Assembly: GCA_003525885.1 (NCBI GenBank)
Contig: DQIG01000054.1
Span: 882-10,381, forward strand
From: Stenotrophomonas sp.
GTDB lineage: Bacteria > Pseudomonadota > Gammaproteobacteria > Xanthomonadales > Xanthomonadaceae
DNA length: 9,500 bases
Reading direction: 5' to 3'
In this document: positions 1 to 6,668 of the stretch, piece after piece
How the letters are laid out: each line of letters opens with the position of its first letter
Position numbering within the stretch: position 1 is the stretch's first letter
The notes under the pieces: generated by a model
What the model saw: only the letters and a program-made list of their open reading frames with translations
The model's database searches: none
What the model was told of the DNA's origin: nothing
Translations under genes and position numbers: made by a program

Positions 1-1835
1 AGCAGCTCGGTGTAGCGGTACTGGCCCTGCACCTCGTAGGCATCAGGCGTGGCCAGGCGGTTGCGGTCATGCACGTCCACCCGGTTCCAGCGGCCGCCGG
101 CCAGCAGTTCCCAGTGTTCGTCGGGCTGCCACTTCAGCGCGGCCACGGCGCTGTACTCCTTGCGCTCGGCATTGCGCAGGAAGCGGTTGTTGACCAGGTC
201 GTCGTGCATGACCGGGCCCGAGCTGCCCGGGGCGATGTCTTCGTCGCTGTAGGACAGGCCGTAGTCGAGCGTGAACGCACCGGCGCGGGTGTCGAACCTG
301 GAGGTATTGCTGGCATCCAGGCCGAAGCGCTTCTGCCGCAGCGGATTGCGATAGGCATCCTTGTAACCGGGATCGCCACTGAAGCTGGGCGCGTCGTACC
401 ACTCGGTGCGGCGATCGAAGTACCACGGCGTGATGCCGGTCAGGCTGTTGTACATCACGCTGTCGGTGTCGGTGTACGCCGCGTTGACGCGCAGATCGAC
501 CAGCTCACTGTCCGGATTGAAGCGGTAGCGCAGGCTGTAGCTGTCCATGTCGACGTGGCCCGGATCCCACTGCGGAATGCGGTCACGGTCCACACGGATG
601 ATCTGCGAGGCCATGATCTCGCCAGCGGTGCCTTCATAGCGGCGGTAGCCGGCTTCCAGCGTCTGCGCGTCGTCGATGCGCCAGGTGCCCTTGAGCAGCG
701 CCGACTTCGAGCGCGAGGAGGTGTTGAACACCTCGGTACGCGGTGGGTTCAGCGGTGCCAGCGTGCGCCGGTCCTGCGGGAAGTCGTCGTAGCCGTGCCG
801 GCCCGAGAAATAGTTGCCGTTGTCGCGGTAGGCGTAGGCGGCGACCAGATCGAAGCGGTCCCAGTGCCCCGCGGCGGCCACGTTGAAGAACTGGCTGCCG
901 GTGGCGCTGCGATCGCTGCGCGGCGCAGCACTGTAGGACGGCAGGTTGTTGGCACTGCCATTGGCCAGGCCACCGCGCACGCGCACGCCGAAGTCGCGGC
1001 CCTCGCGCAGCACGTCACCGATTTTCAGCGTCTCCATCTCGACCACGCCGCCGATGCCACCGGAGGCATTTGCCTGCAGGCTCGGACCCTTGGTGATGGT
1101 CAGGCTGGAGATCAGGTCAGGGTCGAGGTAGGTGCGCTGTGACTGGCCGGCATAGCCACGGTAGGTATCCATGCTGGACTGCCCACCGTCGATGATCACC
1201 GGCACGCGGCCCTGGCCCTGGATGCCGCGGATGTTCACGTCGAAACCGTTGCCGACGCGTGGATCACCGGCGGTCACACCGGCCACACCCTTGACGATGT
1301 CGCCGTTGGAGGTGCCGCGGAAACGCTCCAGGTGCGTGCGATTGAGCGTGGTGGTCGAACCCACGCTGCGGTAGCCGTCGAGCAGGCGCGCTTCATCACT
1401 GTTCGCACCGCTGTCGACGCGGTCGCCGGCCACACTCAGCGTGTCGGTGACGATCACGCCGCTGTCGGCCTGTACCGGCGTTGCCGCTTCCAGGGTCACC
1501 GCATCGGCACTGACCCGGCGCATCGCCAGTCCGCTGCCCTGCAGCAGCTGCTGCAGCGCCTCGTTGGCCGACAGGCTGCCGCTGACCGCGCGAGAGGTTA
1601 CGCCACGTGCCAGCGATGCGGGGTACACCACCTGCACGCCGGACTGGCGCATGTAGCTGCGTAGCGCGTCATCCAACGGTTGTGCAGGAATATCGAAGCG
1701 CTGTACGGCCGCGTGGTCGCTGCTGGCGCTCTGCGCCAGTACGGATGGCGTCGTGCTGGCCATGCCGGCGGCGAGCAACGCGATGCACAGGCGGGACGGG
1801 CGCAGTACGCGGCCCGAGCGGTGGGAGTCGAACAT
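1..1835 (-). CDS. TonB-dependent outer-membrane receptor with STN signalling domain (FecA-type transducer), 3' end outside window
   Basis: Outer-membrane receptor for active uptake of an iron compound, with a signalling domain that talks to the FecR protein encoded upstream. The frame is open from ATG 1835 to the left edge, giving 611 residues; the distal barrel is missing. Visible in order: a signal peptide with likely cleavage after SVLA (about residue 34); an STN/secretin-type domain (about 46-115, starting RFDIPAQPLDDAL); a TonB-box-like DTLSV (130-134); a plug (about 155-265) with NIRGIQGQGRVPVIIDGG and ITKGPSLQANASGGIGGVVE; then aromatic-rich beta-barrel strands. The plug end METLKIGDVLREGRDFGV resembles the heme/hemoglobin receptor class (HasR/HxuC), so heme is a possible ligand. 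That is inference, because the diagnostic C-terminal barrel motifs lie outside the window. No strong Shine-Dalgarno precedes the ATG. The order sigma factor, FecR, STN receptor is the standard surface-signalling arrangement. Confidence 0.93.
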   Translation of the reverse strand, partial: MFDSHRSGRVLRPSRLCIALLAAGMASTTPSVLAQSASSDHAAVQRFDIPAQPLDDALRSYMRQSGVQVVYPASLARGVTSRAVSGSLSANEALQQLLQGSGLAMRRVSADAVTLEAATPVQADSGVIVTDTLSVAGDRVDSGANSDEARLLDGYRSVGSTTTLNRTHLERFRGTSNGDIVKGVAGVTAGDPRVGNGFDVNIRGIQGQGRVPVIIDGGQSSMDTYRGYAGQSQRTYLDPDLISSLTITKGPSLQANASGGIGGVVEMETLKIGDVLREGRDFGVRVRGGLANGSANNLPSYSAAPRSDRSATGSQFFNVAAAGHWDRFDLVAAYAYRDNGNYFSGRHGYDDFPQDRRTLAPLNPPRTEVFNTSSRSKSALLKGTWRIDDAQTLEAGYRRYEGTAGEIMASQIIRVDRDRIPQWDPGHVDMDSYSLRYRFNPDSELVDLRVNAAYTDTDSVMYNSLTGITPWYFDRRTEWYDAPSFSGDPGYKDAYRNPLRQKRFGLDASNTSRFDTRAGAFTLDYGLSYSDEDIAPGSSGPVMHDDLVNNRFLRNAERKEYSAVAALKWQPDEHWELLAGGRWNRVDVHDRNRLATPDAYEVQGQYRYTEL

Positions 1836-1935
1836 GGAGGAACCTGTCAGGTAATCGGTGCCGCGAACGCGGCGTCATCCGCAACACGGGCGGACACGGC
1901 GACGTACGTGGCGGCGGCGGGTACGTTCGCCGGGT

Positions 1936-1963
1936 AAGACGGCTGGGCGCGCGACAACCCCAA
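1936..1963 (-). promoter_or_regulatory. Possible ECF-sigma promoter for the STN receptor gene
   Basis: FecI-type sigma factors normally transcribe the cognate receptor gene, so a promoter is expected between FecR and the receptor. Reading the minus strand, TTGGGG (1963-1958) is followed after 16 bases by CGTCTT (1941-1936). CGTC is a common ECF-type -10 core. The start site would lie about 95 bases before the receptor ATG. The -35 is part of the palindrome CCCCTTGGGG and does not match the E. coli fecA GGAAAT element, so this is a weak candidate. Confidence 0.25.
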
Positions 1964-1982
1964 GGGGATTTGCGGTCGCGCG
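1948..1982. repeat. Inverted repeat / hairpin between FecR and receptor genes
   Basis: Arms CGCGCGAC (1948-1955) and GTCGCGCG (1975-1982) are perfect complements. They enclose a second small dyad, CCCC-AA-GGGG (1958-1967). On transcripts crossing the gap this would fold into a stacked hairpin. It has no T-run on either strand, so it is not a good intrinsic terminator. It may be a processing or attenuation structure, or an operator. Confidence 0.5.
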
Positions 1983-1985
1983 GGC

Positions 1986-2039
1986 TGCCGACCGTTGATC
2001 GGCTGATCGCAGCGGTGGGTGCCGACCGTTGGTCGGCAC
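1986..2039. repeat. Tandem pair of REP-like hairpins
   Basis: The 18-mer TGCCGACCGTTGRTCGGC occurs at 1986-2003 and again at 2020-2037, with one difference (A versus G). Each copy folds on itself. The second is a perfect 9-bp hairpin, GTGCCGACC-GTT-GGTCGGCAC (2019-2039); the first has one mismatch. The sequence style resembles the short intergenic palindromes abundant in Stenotrophomonas (SMAG/REP type), although the GTAG head typical of SMAG elements is absent. Likely effects are on mRNA stability or processing between fecR and the receptor gene. Confidence 0.6.
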
Positions 2040-2057
2040 ACTGACACTGGTGGGGAT

Positions 2058-3017
2058 CTACGGGTGAATGATGGCGACGCCAAGCGGCAGGCGGGTGACC
2101 TGAAGACCTGCCGTTGCCGCCAGCGCATCCAGTGCCTGCTCCGGGCGGTCGATGCGCAACGCCGCACTGACCGCTGGCAACCGTGACAGATCGCCGCGCA
2201 CGAAGGTCGGCCCCGCGCGATAGCGCCCCACCCACTGCACCGCATCGGCCACGCGGGCCTGCTCCAGCAGCAGCTCTCCCTGGCGCCAGGCGCCGACGCT
2301 GTCGGCGGTCACGTCAGCCAGTCGCGTGACTCCGCTGTGTTCAGCGTAGGCCGCACGCTGCCCCTGCTGCAGGTAGGTCCAGCCACCGTCGGCCGGGCTG
2401 GCCACGCGTACCCTGCCCTGCCCGACCTGGGTTTCCACCCTGTCGTCGCTACGTGAGACGGTAAAGGCCGTCGAGATGTCTTCGACCAGGCCATTGCCGG
2501 CGCGCACGCTGAAACGCCTTTGTGCATCCGGGCTGACTTCGAACCAGGCGCGCCCGCGCAGCAGCTCCACCTCGCGGGCGTTGGCAGTGAAGTGCACGGC
2601 AATCGCACTGTCCGCATCCAGCACCGCGCGACTGCCATCAGGCAGCCGCACGTTCTGCACCTGGTGCGTACTGCGATGATCGGACTGCAGGCGCAGCCAC
2701 GCCTCCGGCCATGCCACCAGCATCGCCAGCATTGCCGCCGCAGCCATCGCCCAACGCAGTCGGCGCGGGCGTCGGCGATCCACATGCGTGGCCGGCAGGC
2801 GTGGCCCCACGCTGCGCCACAGCGCGCGCTCGTGTTCGAAGGCCCGGCGGTGCCCCGGCTGTTGCAACCAGAGTTCGAACGCCTGCATGCGCGCATCGCT
2901 GATATCGCCCGAGGCCAGCCACGTGATCCAGCCCCGGGCCTGTTCGGCCAGGGCATCGTCATTGGCGGCGGGCAGCATGTTCGGCGGGCTCATCGGCTGG
3001 CGGACAGGCGCATTCAA
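2058..3017 (-). CDS. FecR-family anti-sigma / sigma regulator
   Basis: Inner-membrane regulator that receives the signal from the STN domain of the receptor and controls the ECF sigma factor encoded just upstream. The 319-residue form has a cytoplasmic N-terminal domain of DUF4880 type (about 20-70, with WITWLASGDIS, FELWLQQPGHRRAFE and LW). A single transmembrane helix follows at about 89-103, preceded by the Arg-rich stretch RRRPRRLRW. The periplasmic FecR domain spans about 118-206 (VRLPDGSRAVLDADSAI, VELLRGRAWFEV, TAFTV). The C-terminal domain of DUF4974 type is at 241-319 and ends in VAIIHP. Length and order are normal for the family. The start is uncertain. The longest frame begins with TTG at 3017; in-frame ATGs lie at 2993 and 2978, and none has a clear Shine-Dalgarno. 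An ATG start at 2993 removes only eight residues. The gene lies 80 bases after the sigma gene and is probably cotranscribed with it. Confidence 0.94.
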   Translation of the reverse strand: MNAPVRQPMSPPNMLPAANDDALAEQARGWITWLASGDISDARMQAFELWLQQPGHRRAFEHERALWRSVGPRLPATHVDRRRPRRLRWAMAAAAMLAMLVAWPEAWLRLQSDHRSTHQVQNVRLPDGSRAVLDADSAIAVHFTANAREVELLRGRAWFEVSPDAQRRFSVRAGNGLVEDISTAFTVSRSDDRVETQVGQGRVRVASPADGGWTYLQQGQRAAYAEHSGVTRLADVTADSVGAWRQGELLLEQARVADAVQWVGRYRAGPTFVRGDLSRLPAVSAALRIDRPEQALDALAATAGLQVTRLPLGVAIIHP

Positions 3018-3097
3018 GCGCGGGCGGGGGAACTAGACCGCATCCACGGTCCAGTGATCAAGACGTCTGCGCGAGGGCCAGCCCCAAGCCGGCGCGG

Positions 3098-3598
3098 TCA
3101 TCGACCGCTGCGCGCCCAGGCCAGCCGTTGCAGCGCGGCGCGTACGTGATTCTCCACCGTGGTCACCGATACCCCGAGGCGACGGGCGATCTCGGCCTGG
3201 GTCAGGCCCTGCAGGCGGTTGAGCCGGAAGATGGTGCGGGTCGGCTCCGGCAGATGGCCGGCTGCATCGAGCACCCGCTGCAGCTCGTCCTGCGCCATGG
3301 CCTGCTCCTCGGTGGAGATCACCTCGTCCGGCCCCCACAGGTAGTGGTCGGCCAGCAAGCGATTGCGGCGGGTCGATTCGCGGCCGTGGTCGGTGGCCAG
3401 GTTGGCGGCCAACCGATACAGATAGGCACGCGGATTGTCGATGGCCTGGCTGTCATCGACCCCACGGGCCTTGAACCAGACCGCCTGGATCACGTCTTCG
3501 GCACCGTTGTCGCCCCCCAGTATCCGTTGCACGCGACGCAGCAGCGCTGGCCGCTCGCGGATCAGCAGTTCGGTGAGAGTGACGGCATTGGAGGACAT
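3098..3598 (-). CDS. ECF RNA polymerase sigma factor, FecI type
   Basis: A 166-residue sigma-70 family factor with only regions 2 and 4, the typical ECF layout. Region 2 (about 8-75) includes EDVIQAVWFKA and the promoter-melting/-10 part NPRAYLYRLAANLATDH. Region 4 (about 105-160) ends with the helix-turn-helix LTQAEIARRLGVSVTTVENH for -35 recognition. LFRLAxNLxxDH-type wording and the partnership with FecR and an STN receptor place it in the FecI group, which directs RNA polymerase to the receptor promoter when the ligand is bound. Start ATG 3598 gives the expected N-terminus. Its Shine-Dalgarno is poor, which would suit low-level synthesis. The 83-bp gap upstream holds a Fur-like inverted repeat. 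Confidence 0.95.
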   Translation of the reverse strand: MSSNAVTLTELLIRERPALLRRVQRILGGDNGAEDVIQAVWFKARGVDDSQAIDNPRAYLYRLAANLATDHGRESTRRNRLLADHYLWGPDEVISTEEQAMAQDELQRVLDAAGHLPEPTRTIFRLNRLQGLTQAEIARRLGVSVTTVENHVRAALQRLAWARSGR

Positions 3599-3645
3599 GC
3601 GCGGAGCCGGTACGACAGTCGGGGGCGCCGCGCATGCTACTCCGT

Positions 3646-3672
3646 TAATGCGAATCAGTCACGTTTGCATTA
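3646..3672. promoter_or_regulatory. Inverted repeat upstream of the sigma gene, candidate Fur operator
   Basis: Arms TAATGCGAA (3646-3654) and TTTGCATTA (3664-3672) match at eight of nine positions around a 9-base centre. Read on the minus strand, the outer part is GATAATGCAAAC, and on the plus strand TTAATGCGAATC. Both are AT-rich hexamer patterns like those in Fur sites (GATAAT-type units). It lies 48-74 bases before the sigma ATG, overlapping a possible -10 GATAAT (3674-3669). FecI-type sigma genes are usually Fur-repressed, which supports the reading, but the site departs from the consensus in its centre. Confidence 0.45.
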
Positions 3673-3681
3673 TCGACATGG

Positions 3682-4155
3682 TCACAGACAATCAGTCAGT
3701 CCCTCGTAAACGTGGGTGTTGGTTCCGGGCAGGATGGCATGCAGGGCGTCATAACCGGCGCCCTCCCACGCTGCCAGCAGCTCGTCCAAGCGGGTCCCCA
3801 CCGCCAGTGGCAGCACGCAGGCATAGCTTCCCTGGTCGACATCGATCCGCCCGGTCTGCTGGACCCAGGTGTAGCTTCCAGCGAACGTCCAGACACAACG
3901 GGCCACAACACCGGTGACCCGTTGCACCGAACAGCGCAGGCGCATCGCCCGCAGGTTGTAATACTGCCCTTCGCAGAAGGTATCCCCACAGATGTCGTCA
4001 AAGCCGCGTACCAACAGGCGTTCGGCGGCCAGGAAGCGCTCGCGCCCGGTTGCCGGACTGGGGTAGTCACGGGCATCGACGAATTGAGGGGTCGCCTGGG
4101 CGTTGGCTGCCATCAGCAGCGCGCAGACCAGCCATCGTGCCGGGAAGAAACGCAT
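3682..4155 (-). CDS. Secreted six-cysteine protein of unknown function (paralogue B)
   Basis: Not recognised as a named family. The 157-residue product has a Sec signal peptide (MRFFPARWLVCALLMAANAQA), so it should act in the periplasm or outside. The mature part has six cysteines, at 56, 61, 75, 87, 113 and 156, around the motif GFDDICGDTFCEGQYYN. An even count in an exported protein suggests three disulfides. It is clearly homologous to the gene just upstream: cysteines 56, 61, 75 and 87 fall at identical residue numbers in both, with no gaps up to about residue 100. ATG 4155 was chosen over a TTG at 4185 because it is preceded by GGAGGG at 7-base spacing and leads straight into the signal peptide. 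The ATG overlaps the stop of the upstream gene (TGATG), so the two are translationally coupled. The stop lies 83 bases before the sigma gene on the same strand. Confidence 0.85.
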   Translation of the reverse strand: MRFFPARWLVCALLMAANAQATPQFVDARDYPSPATGRERFLAAERLLVRGFDDICGDTFCEGQYYNLRAMRLRCSVQRVTGVVARCVWTFAGSYTWVQQTGRIDVDQGSYACVLPLAVGTRLDELLAAWEGAGYDALHAILPGTNTHVYEGLTDCL

Positions 4156-4646
4156 CACCCCACCCTCCCCGGCTTGCCGATGCAATCAGGCAACACGTCG
4201 AACAGACCGCGGTCGAGGCCTGGCAAGGGCGCCGTCAGGCCTTCCGGCGCCTCCAACGCTGCATGGAAAGATTCGACAGGTACCCCAGGCCCCAGCTCCA
4301 CCGGACAGACCCAGCGACCATTGTCGACCTGCACCACACCCGTATCGGCCTGCACCTCCAACTCGCTGGCGGCCACCACCCAGCTGCATCGCTGTACGCT
4401 GCCGCGATGTGCCAGCACCAGGCAGCGGAACTCCAGGATCTGGTAGTTGCTGTACTCACCTTCGCACAAGGTATCGGCACAGAGCCGGTCGAACGCCCTG
4501 GCCAGGGCGGCCTCCAGCCCATAGGCGCGCTCCCAGTTGGCCTCGGGCCGGGGGTAATCGATCAGGTCCACGTGCAGACCGCGGGCGGAGACAGGCAGGG
4601 ACGCCAGCAACAGCACGGCCCCCATGCATCGGACGTACCAGGACAT
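4155..4646 (-). CDS. Secreted six-cysteine protein of unknown function (paralogue A)
   Basis: First gene of a two-gene unit, 163 residues, family not recognised. The signal peptide MSWYVRCMGAVLLLASLPVSA marks export. The mature part carries six cysteines, at 56, 61, 75, 87, 114 and 155. Motifs are DYPRPEANWERA, RAFDRLCADTLCEGEYSNY, RCLVLAHRG, QRCSW and a C-terminal LPDC. The same framework recurs in paralogue B (DYPSP, GFDDICGDTFCEG, RC, ARCVW, TDC), which points to an old tandem duplication, since identity outside the motifs is modest. ATG 4646 is preceded by AAGGAG at 8-base spacing. The longer frame from 4712 has no signal peptide at its start and is unlikely. The gene diverges from ppa across 186 bp. 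No catalytic motif is visible; a binding or inhibitor role is possible but unproven. Confidence 0.87.
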   Translation of the reverse strand: MSWYVRCMGAVLLLASLPVSARGLHVDLIDYPRPEANWERAYGLEAALARAFDRLCADTLCEGEYSNYQILEFRCLVLAHRGSVQRCSWVVAASELEVQADTGVVQVDNGRWVCPVELGPGVPVESFHAALEAPEGLTAPLPGLDRGLFDVLPDCIGKPGRVG

Positions 4647-4765
4647 CGGCAGGACTCCTTGGGAATGAGCGTCCAGCCTGCGCCCGCACAGCCCCCGGTC
4701 CCCATCGGCCAAGGCCGGCGTGCCACGTCAGGCCTTGCCGCGCCGGCAGGTCGGCCCTCTCCCGC

Positions 4766-4793
4766 TGCACAGCGCCCGGCAAAGGCATAAAAT
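4766..4793 (+). promoter_or_regulatory. Probable sigma-70 promoter of ppa
   Basis: TAAAAT (4788-4793) matches the -10 consensus at five of six positions. TGCACA (4766-4771), 16 bases upstream, matches the -35 at four of six. Transcription would start near 4800, leaving a leader of about 33 bases before the ppa ATG. It is the only AT-rich spot in an otherwise GC-rich divergent region. Confidence 0.45.
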
Positions 4794-4832
4794 GGTGAGC
4801 TATCCGTCTACATCCCCCACCTGGAGCACACC

Positions 4833-5369
4833 ATGGGTCTGGAACTCGTCTCGCCCGGCAAGAACCCGCCGGAAGAAATCAACGTCATCATCGAGATCCC
4901 GAAGGACTCGGAGCCGGTGAAGTACGAAGTGGACAAGGAAACCGGCGCGATCTTCGTCGACCGCATCCTGTCCACCCCGATGCGCTACCCGTGCAACTAC
5001 GGCTACGTGCCGAGCACCCTGTGCGGCGACGGCGATCCGGCCGACGTGCTGGTGGTGCTGCCGCTGCCGCTGGTGCCGGGTTCCGTCGTGCGCTGCCGCC
5101 CGGTCGGCGTGCTGAAGATGAGCGATGAGGCAGGCAGCGACGAGAAGATCCTGGCCGTGCCGGTCTCGAAGATCTTCAGCGGCTATGCCCACGTCGAAGA
5201 CATCGCCCAGGTCTCGAGCCACTGGCTGGAGCGCATCGGCCACTTCTTCGAGCACTACAAGGACCTGGAGAAGGGCAAGTGGGTCAAGCTGGACGGTTGG
5301 GGCGGCGCCGCTGAGGCCAAGCAGATCCTGATCGAGGCGCACCAGCGCCATCTCGACAGCAAGGCCTGA
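4833..5369 (+). CDS. ppa: Inorganic pyrophosphatase, family I (soluble)
   Basis: Cytoplasmic enzyme that hydrolyses pyrophosphate to two phosphates, pulling nucleotide, tRNA-charging and polymer synthesis forward; it needs Mg2+. The 178-residue length matches the 176-residue E. coli enzyme, and alignment by eye is gap-poor. The active-site set is complete: E21, K30, E32, R44, Y56, D66, D68, D71, D98, D103, K105, Y142 and K143. Signature stretches are FVDRILSTPMRYPCNYGY, RCRPVGVLKMSDEAG and HFFEHYKDLEKGKWVK. The metal-binding signature reads DGDPADV, with Ala where the E. coli enzyme has Val; this should not affect metal ligands. Start ATG 4833 has GGAG at about 6-base spacing and the expected N-terminus. 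It appears to be monocistronic, with its own promoter and a hairpin after the stop. Confidence 0.98.
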   Translation: MGLELVSPGKNPPEEINVIIEIPKDSEPVKYEVDKETGAIFVDRILSTPMRYPCNYGYVPSTLCGDGDPADVLVVLPLPLVPGSVVRCRPVGVLKMSDEAGSDEKILAVPVSKIFSGYAHVEDIAQVSSHWLERIGHFFEHYKDLEKGKWVKLDGWGGAAEAKQILIEAHQRHLDSKA

Positions 5370-5380
5370 GCCTGAACCGG

Positions 5381-5410
5381 ATCGCTCCGGCGGTACCCTG
5401 CCGGAGCGAT
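5381..5410 (+). terminator. Hairpin after ppa, probable terminator
   Basis: A perfect 11-bp stem, ATCGCTCCGGC (5381-5391) with GCCGGAGCGAT (5400-5410), has an 8-base loop and starts 11 bases after the ppa stop. No real T-run follows (only TTT at 5421-5423). It may be a weak or Rho-assisted terminator, or a 3'-end-protecting structure. Confidence 0.6.
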
Positions 5411-5521
5411 GCGGGTCACGTTTCATGATGACGGCACATCACTCTTGCTGCCGTATTAGGTAAATTGCGTCACTTCACACGTCATCGACATCCATCGTCG
5501 AGACAGCCAGGGGAATGTGTC

Positions 5522-6643
5522 GTGCGTATTCTGCTTGTTGGGGATGCAGCCAGCCTGCCGGCTGAGCTGACCGAATTCATTGCCGATCTTGGGGAAGACT
5601 GGCAACCGCTGACCGCCATCGATGGCCAGACCGCGATGACGGCGGTGGCTACGCAGGGCGTGGACGCGGTGATCGTCTGCCCGCAGTTGCCCGATCTCAA
5701 TGCCACCACGCTGCTGGGCCAGATCCGGACGCTGCGCCCGGAGACCATCCGCATCGCGCTGATCGATGCGCAGCATGGCAACCGCCCGCCGCCGGCGCGC
5801 CTGATCGGTGTCGCCCACCGCTTCCTGCCGCTGCCGCTGGCACCGGAAGTGCTGCTGGAGGCGCTGACCAGCCTGGAAGAACTGCGTGAAGTGCTGGACA
5901 GCCCGCGCCTGCGCGATGCCATCGGCCGTATCGAGAAACTGCCCTCGCCGCCGCACCTGTACCTGAGCCTGACCCAGGCCCTGGAACATGACGACGATGC
6001 CGACAGCGCCGACGTGGCCAAACTGGTGGCTGCCGATCCGGCCATCGCGGCCAAGGTGCTGCAGCTGTCGAACTCGGCCTTCTTCAGCCAGGGCCGTACC
6101 ATTGCCGACCTGCGCACCGCAGTCACCCGGCTGGGACTGGCCACGCTGCGTGACCTGGTGCTGGCCAGCGAAGTGTTCTCCGCGCCGACGCTGTCGGCTG
6201 CCGAGCGCAATTCGCTGCAGCAGCGCGCCCTGCTCGCTTCGCGCCTGGCTGCGCGCCTGCTGCCGGAATCGAGTGCCGAACTGGGCGCGACCGCGGCCCT
6301 GCTGGCCGACATCGGCCTGCTGCTGCCGGGCGTGCGCAACGAACGCAGCGAGCCCGCGCTGGCCGGTGACACCCGCCCTGGCCATGCCGAGGCCGGCGCC
6401 TACCTGCTGGGCCTGTGGGGCCTGCCGATGCCGATCATTGAAGCGGTGGCATTCCACCTGCAGCCGCAGCGCGCCAACACCCGCAGCTTCTGGGTGACCG
6501 GCGCGGTGCACGTGGCCCTGGCGCTGGTCAATGGCGATCCGGTGGACGAGGACTACCTGCAGCGCGCAGGCGTGCTGAACAAACTGCCGCAATGGCGCGA
6601 ACACGCCAATGCGCTGATGGGGCTGGTGCCCAGCGACGCCTGA
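5522..6643 (+). CDS. HDOD-domain protein with degenerate response-regulator receiver
   Basis: A 373-residue cytoplasmic signalling protein. Residues 1-115 have the receiver fold pattern (RILLVGD; VDAVIVCPQLPDLNATTLL; HRFLPLPLAPEVLLEAL). The phosphoacceptor Asp is replaced by Cys53, the usual Lys by Leu104, and one of the N-terminal acidic pair by Gly7, so phosphorylation is unlikely. Residues about 130-330 form an HDOD domain: LPSPPHLYLSL, LVAADPAIAAKVLQLSNSAFF, TAVTRLGLATLRDLVLA, and HAEAGAYLLGLWGLP followed by EAVAFH. The His of the HD pair is Ala262 (LLADIG), so metal-dependent hydrolysis is not expected. HDOD proteins act in regulation of motility, cyclic-di-GMP-linked signalling and stress, by binding rather than catalysis. 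GTG 5522 was chosen because AGGGGA lies 7 bases upstream and the receiver begins there; an upstream extension (TTG 5465) encodes an Arg/His-rich stretch with no domain. Confidence 0.92.
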   Translation: MRILLVGDAASLPAELTEFIADLGEDWQPLTAIDGQTAMTAVATQGVDAVIVCPQLPDLNATTLLGQIRTLRPETIRIALIDAQHGNRPPPARLIGVAHRFLPLPLAPEVLLEALTSLEELREVLDSPRLRDAIGRIEKLPSPPHLYLSLTQALEHDDDADSADVAKLVAADPAIAAKVLQLSNSAFFSQGRTIADLRTAVTRLGLATLRDLVLASEVFSAPTLSAAERNSLQQRALLASRLAARLLPESSAELGATAALLADIGLLLPGVRNERSEPALAGDTRPGHAEAGAYLLGLWGLPMPIIEAVAFHLQPQRANTRSFWVTGAVHVALALVNGDPVDEDYLQRAGVLNKLPQWREHANALMGLVPSDA

Positions 6644-6668
6644 GCGCGTTGCACGACTACCGGATGAC

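Noticed and set aside
69..1142. A 357-codon open frame on the plus strand
   Set aside because: It is antisense to the STN receptor. The receptor frame has a signal peptide, STN domain and plug motifs, while this one has low-complexity Val/Ala/Arg composition typical of GC-rich shadow frames.
2520..3709. Plus-strand frames opposite fecR and the sigma gene
   Set aside because: They are shadows of the well-recognised FecR and ECF sigma coding frames and carry no start context.
4710..4737. CAAGGCC/GGCCTTG dyad in the region between paralogue A and ppa
   Set aside because: The 7-bp arms with a 14-base loop are easily found by chance at this GC content, and there is no T-run or promoter overlap.
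3712..4790. Long plus-strand frames (244, 246 and 231 codons) opposite the six-cysteine genes
   Set aside because: They overlap one another in different frames and have Pro/Arg/Ala-biased composition. The minus-strand frames have signal peptides, good ribosome sites and mutual homology.
5431..5449. GGCAC...TTGC resembling a sigma-54 promoter before the HDOD gene
   Set aside because: The GG and GC dinucleotides are separated by 12 bases rather than the required 10, so sigma-54 could not use it.
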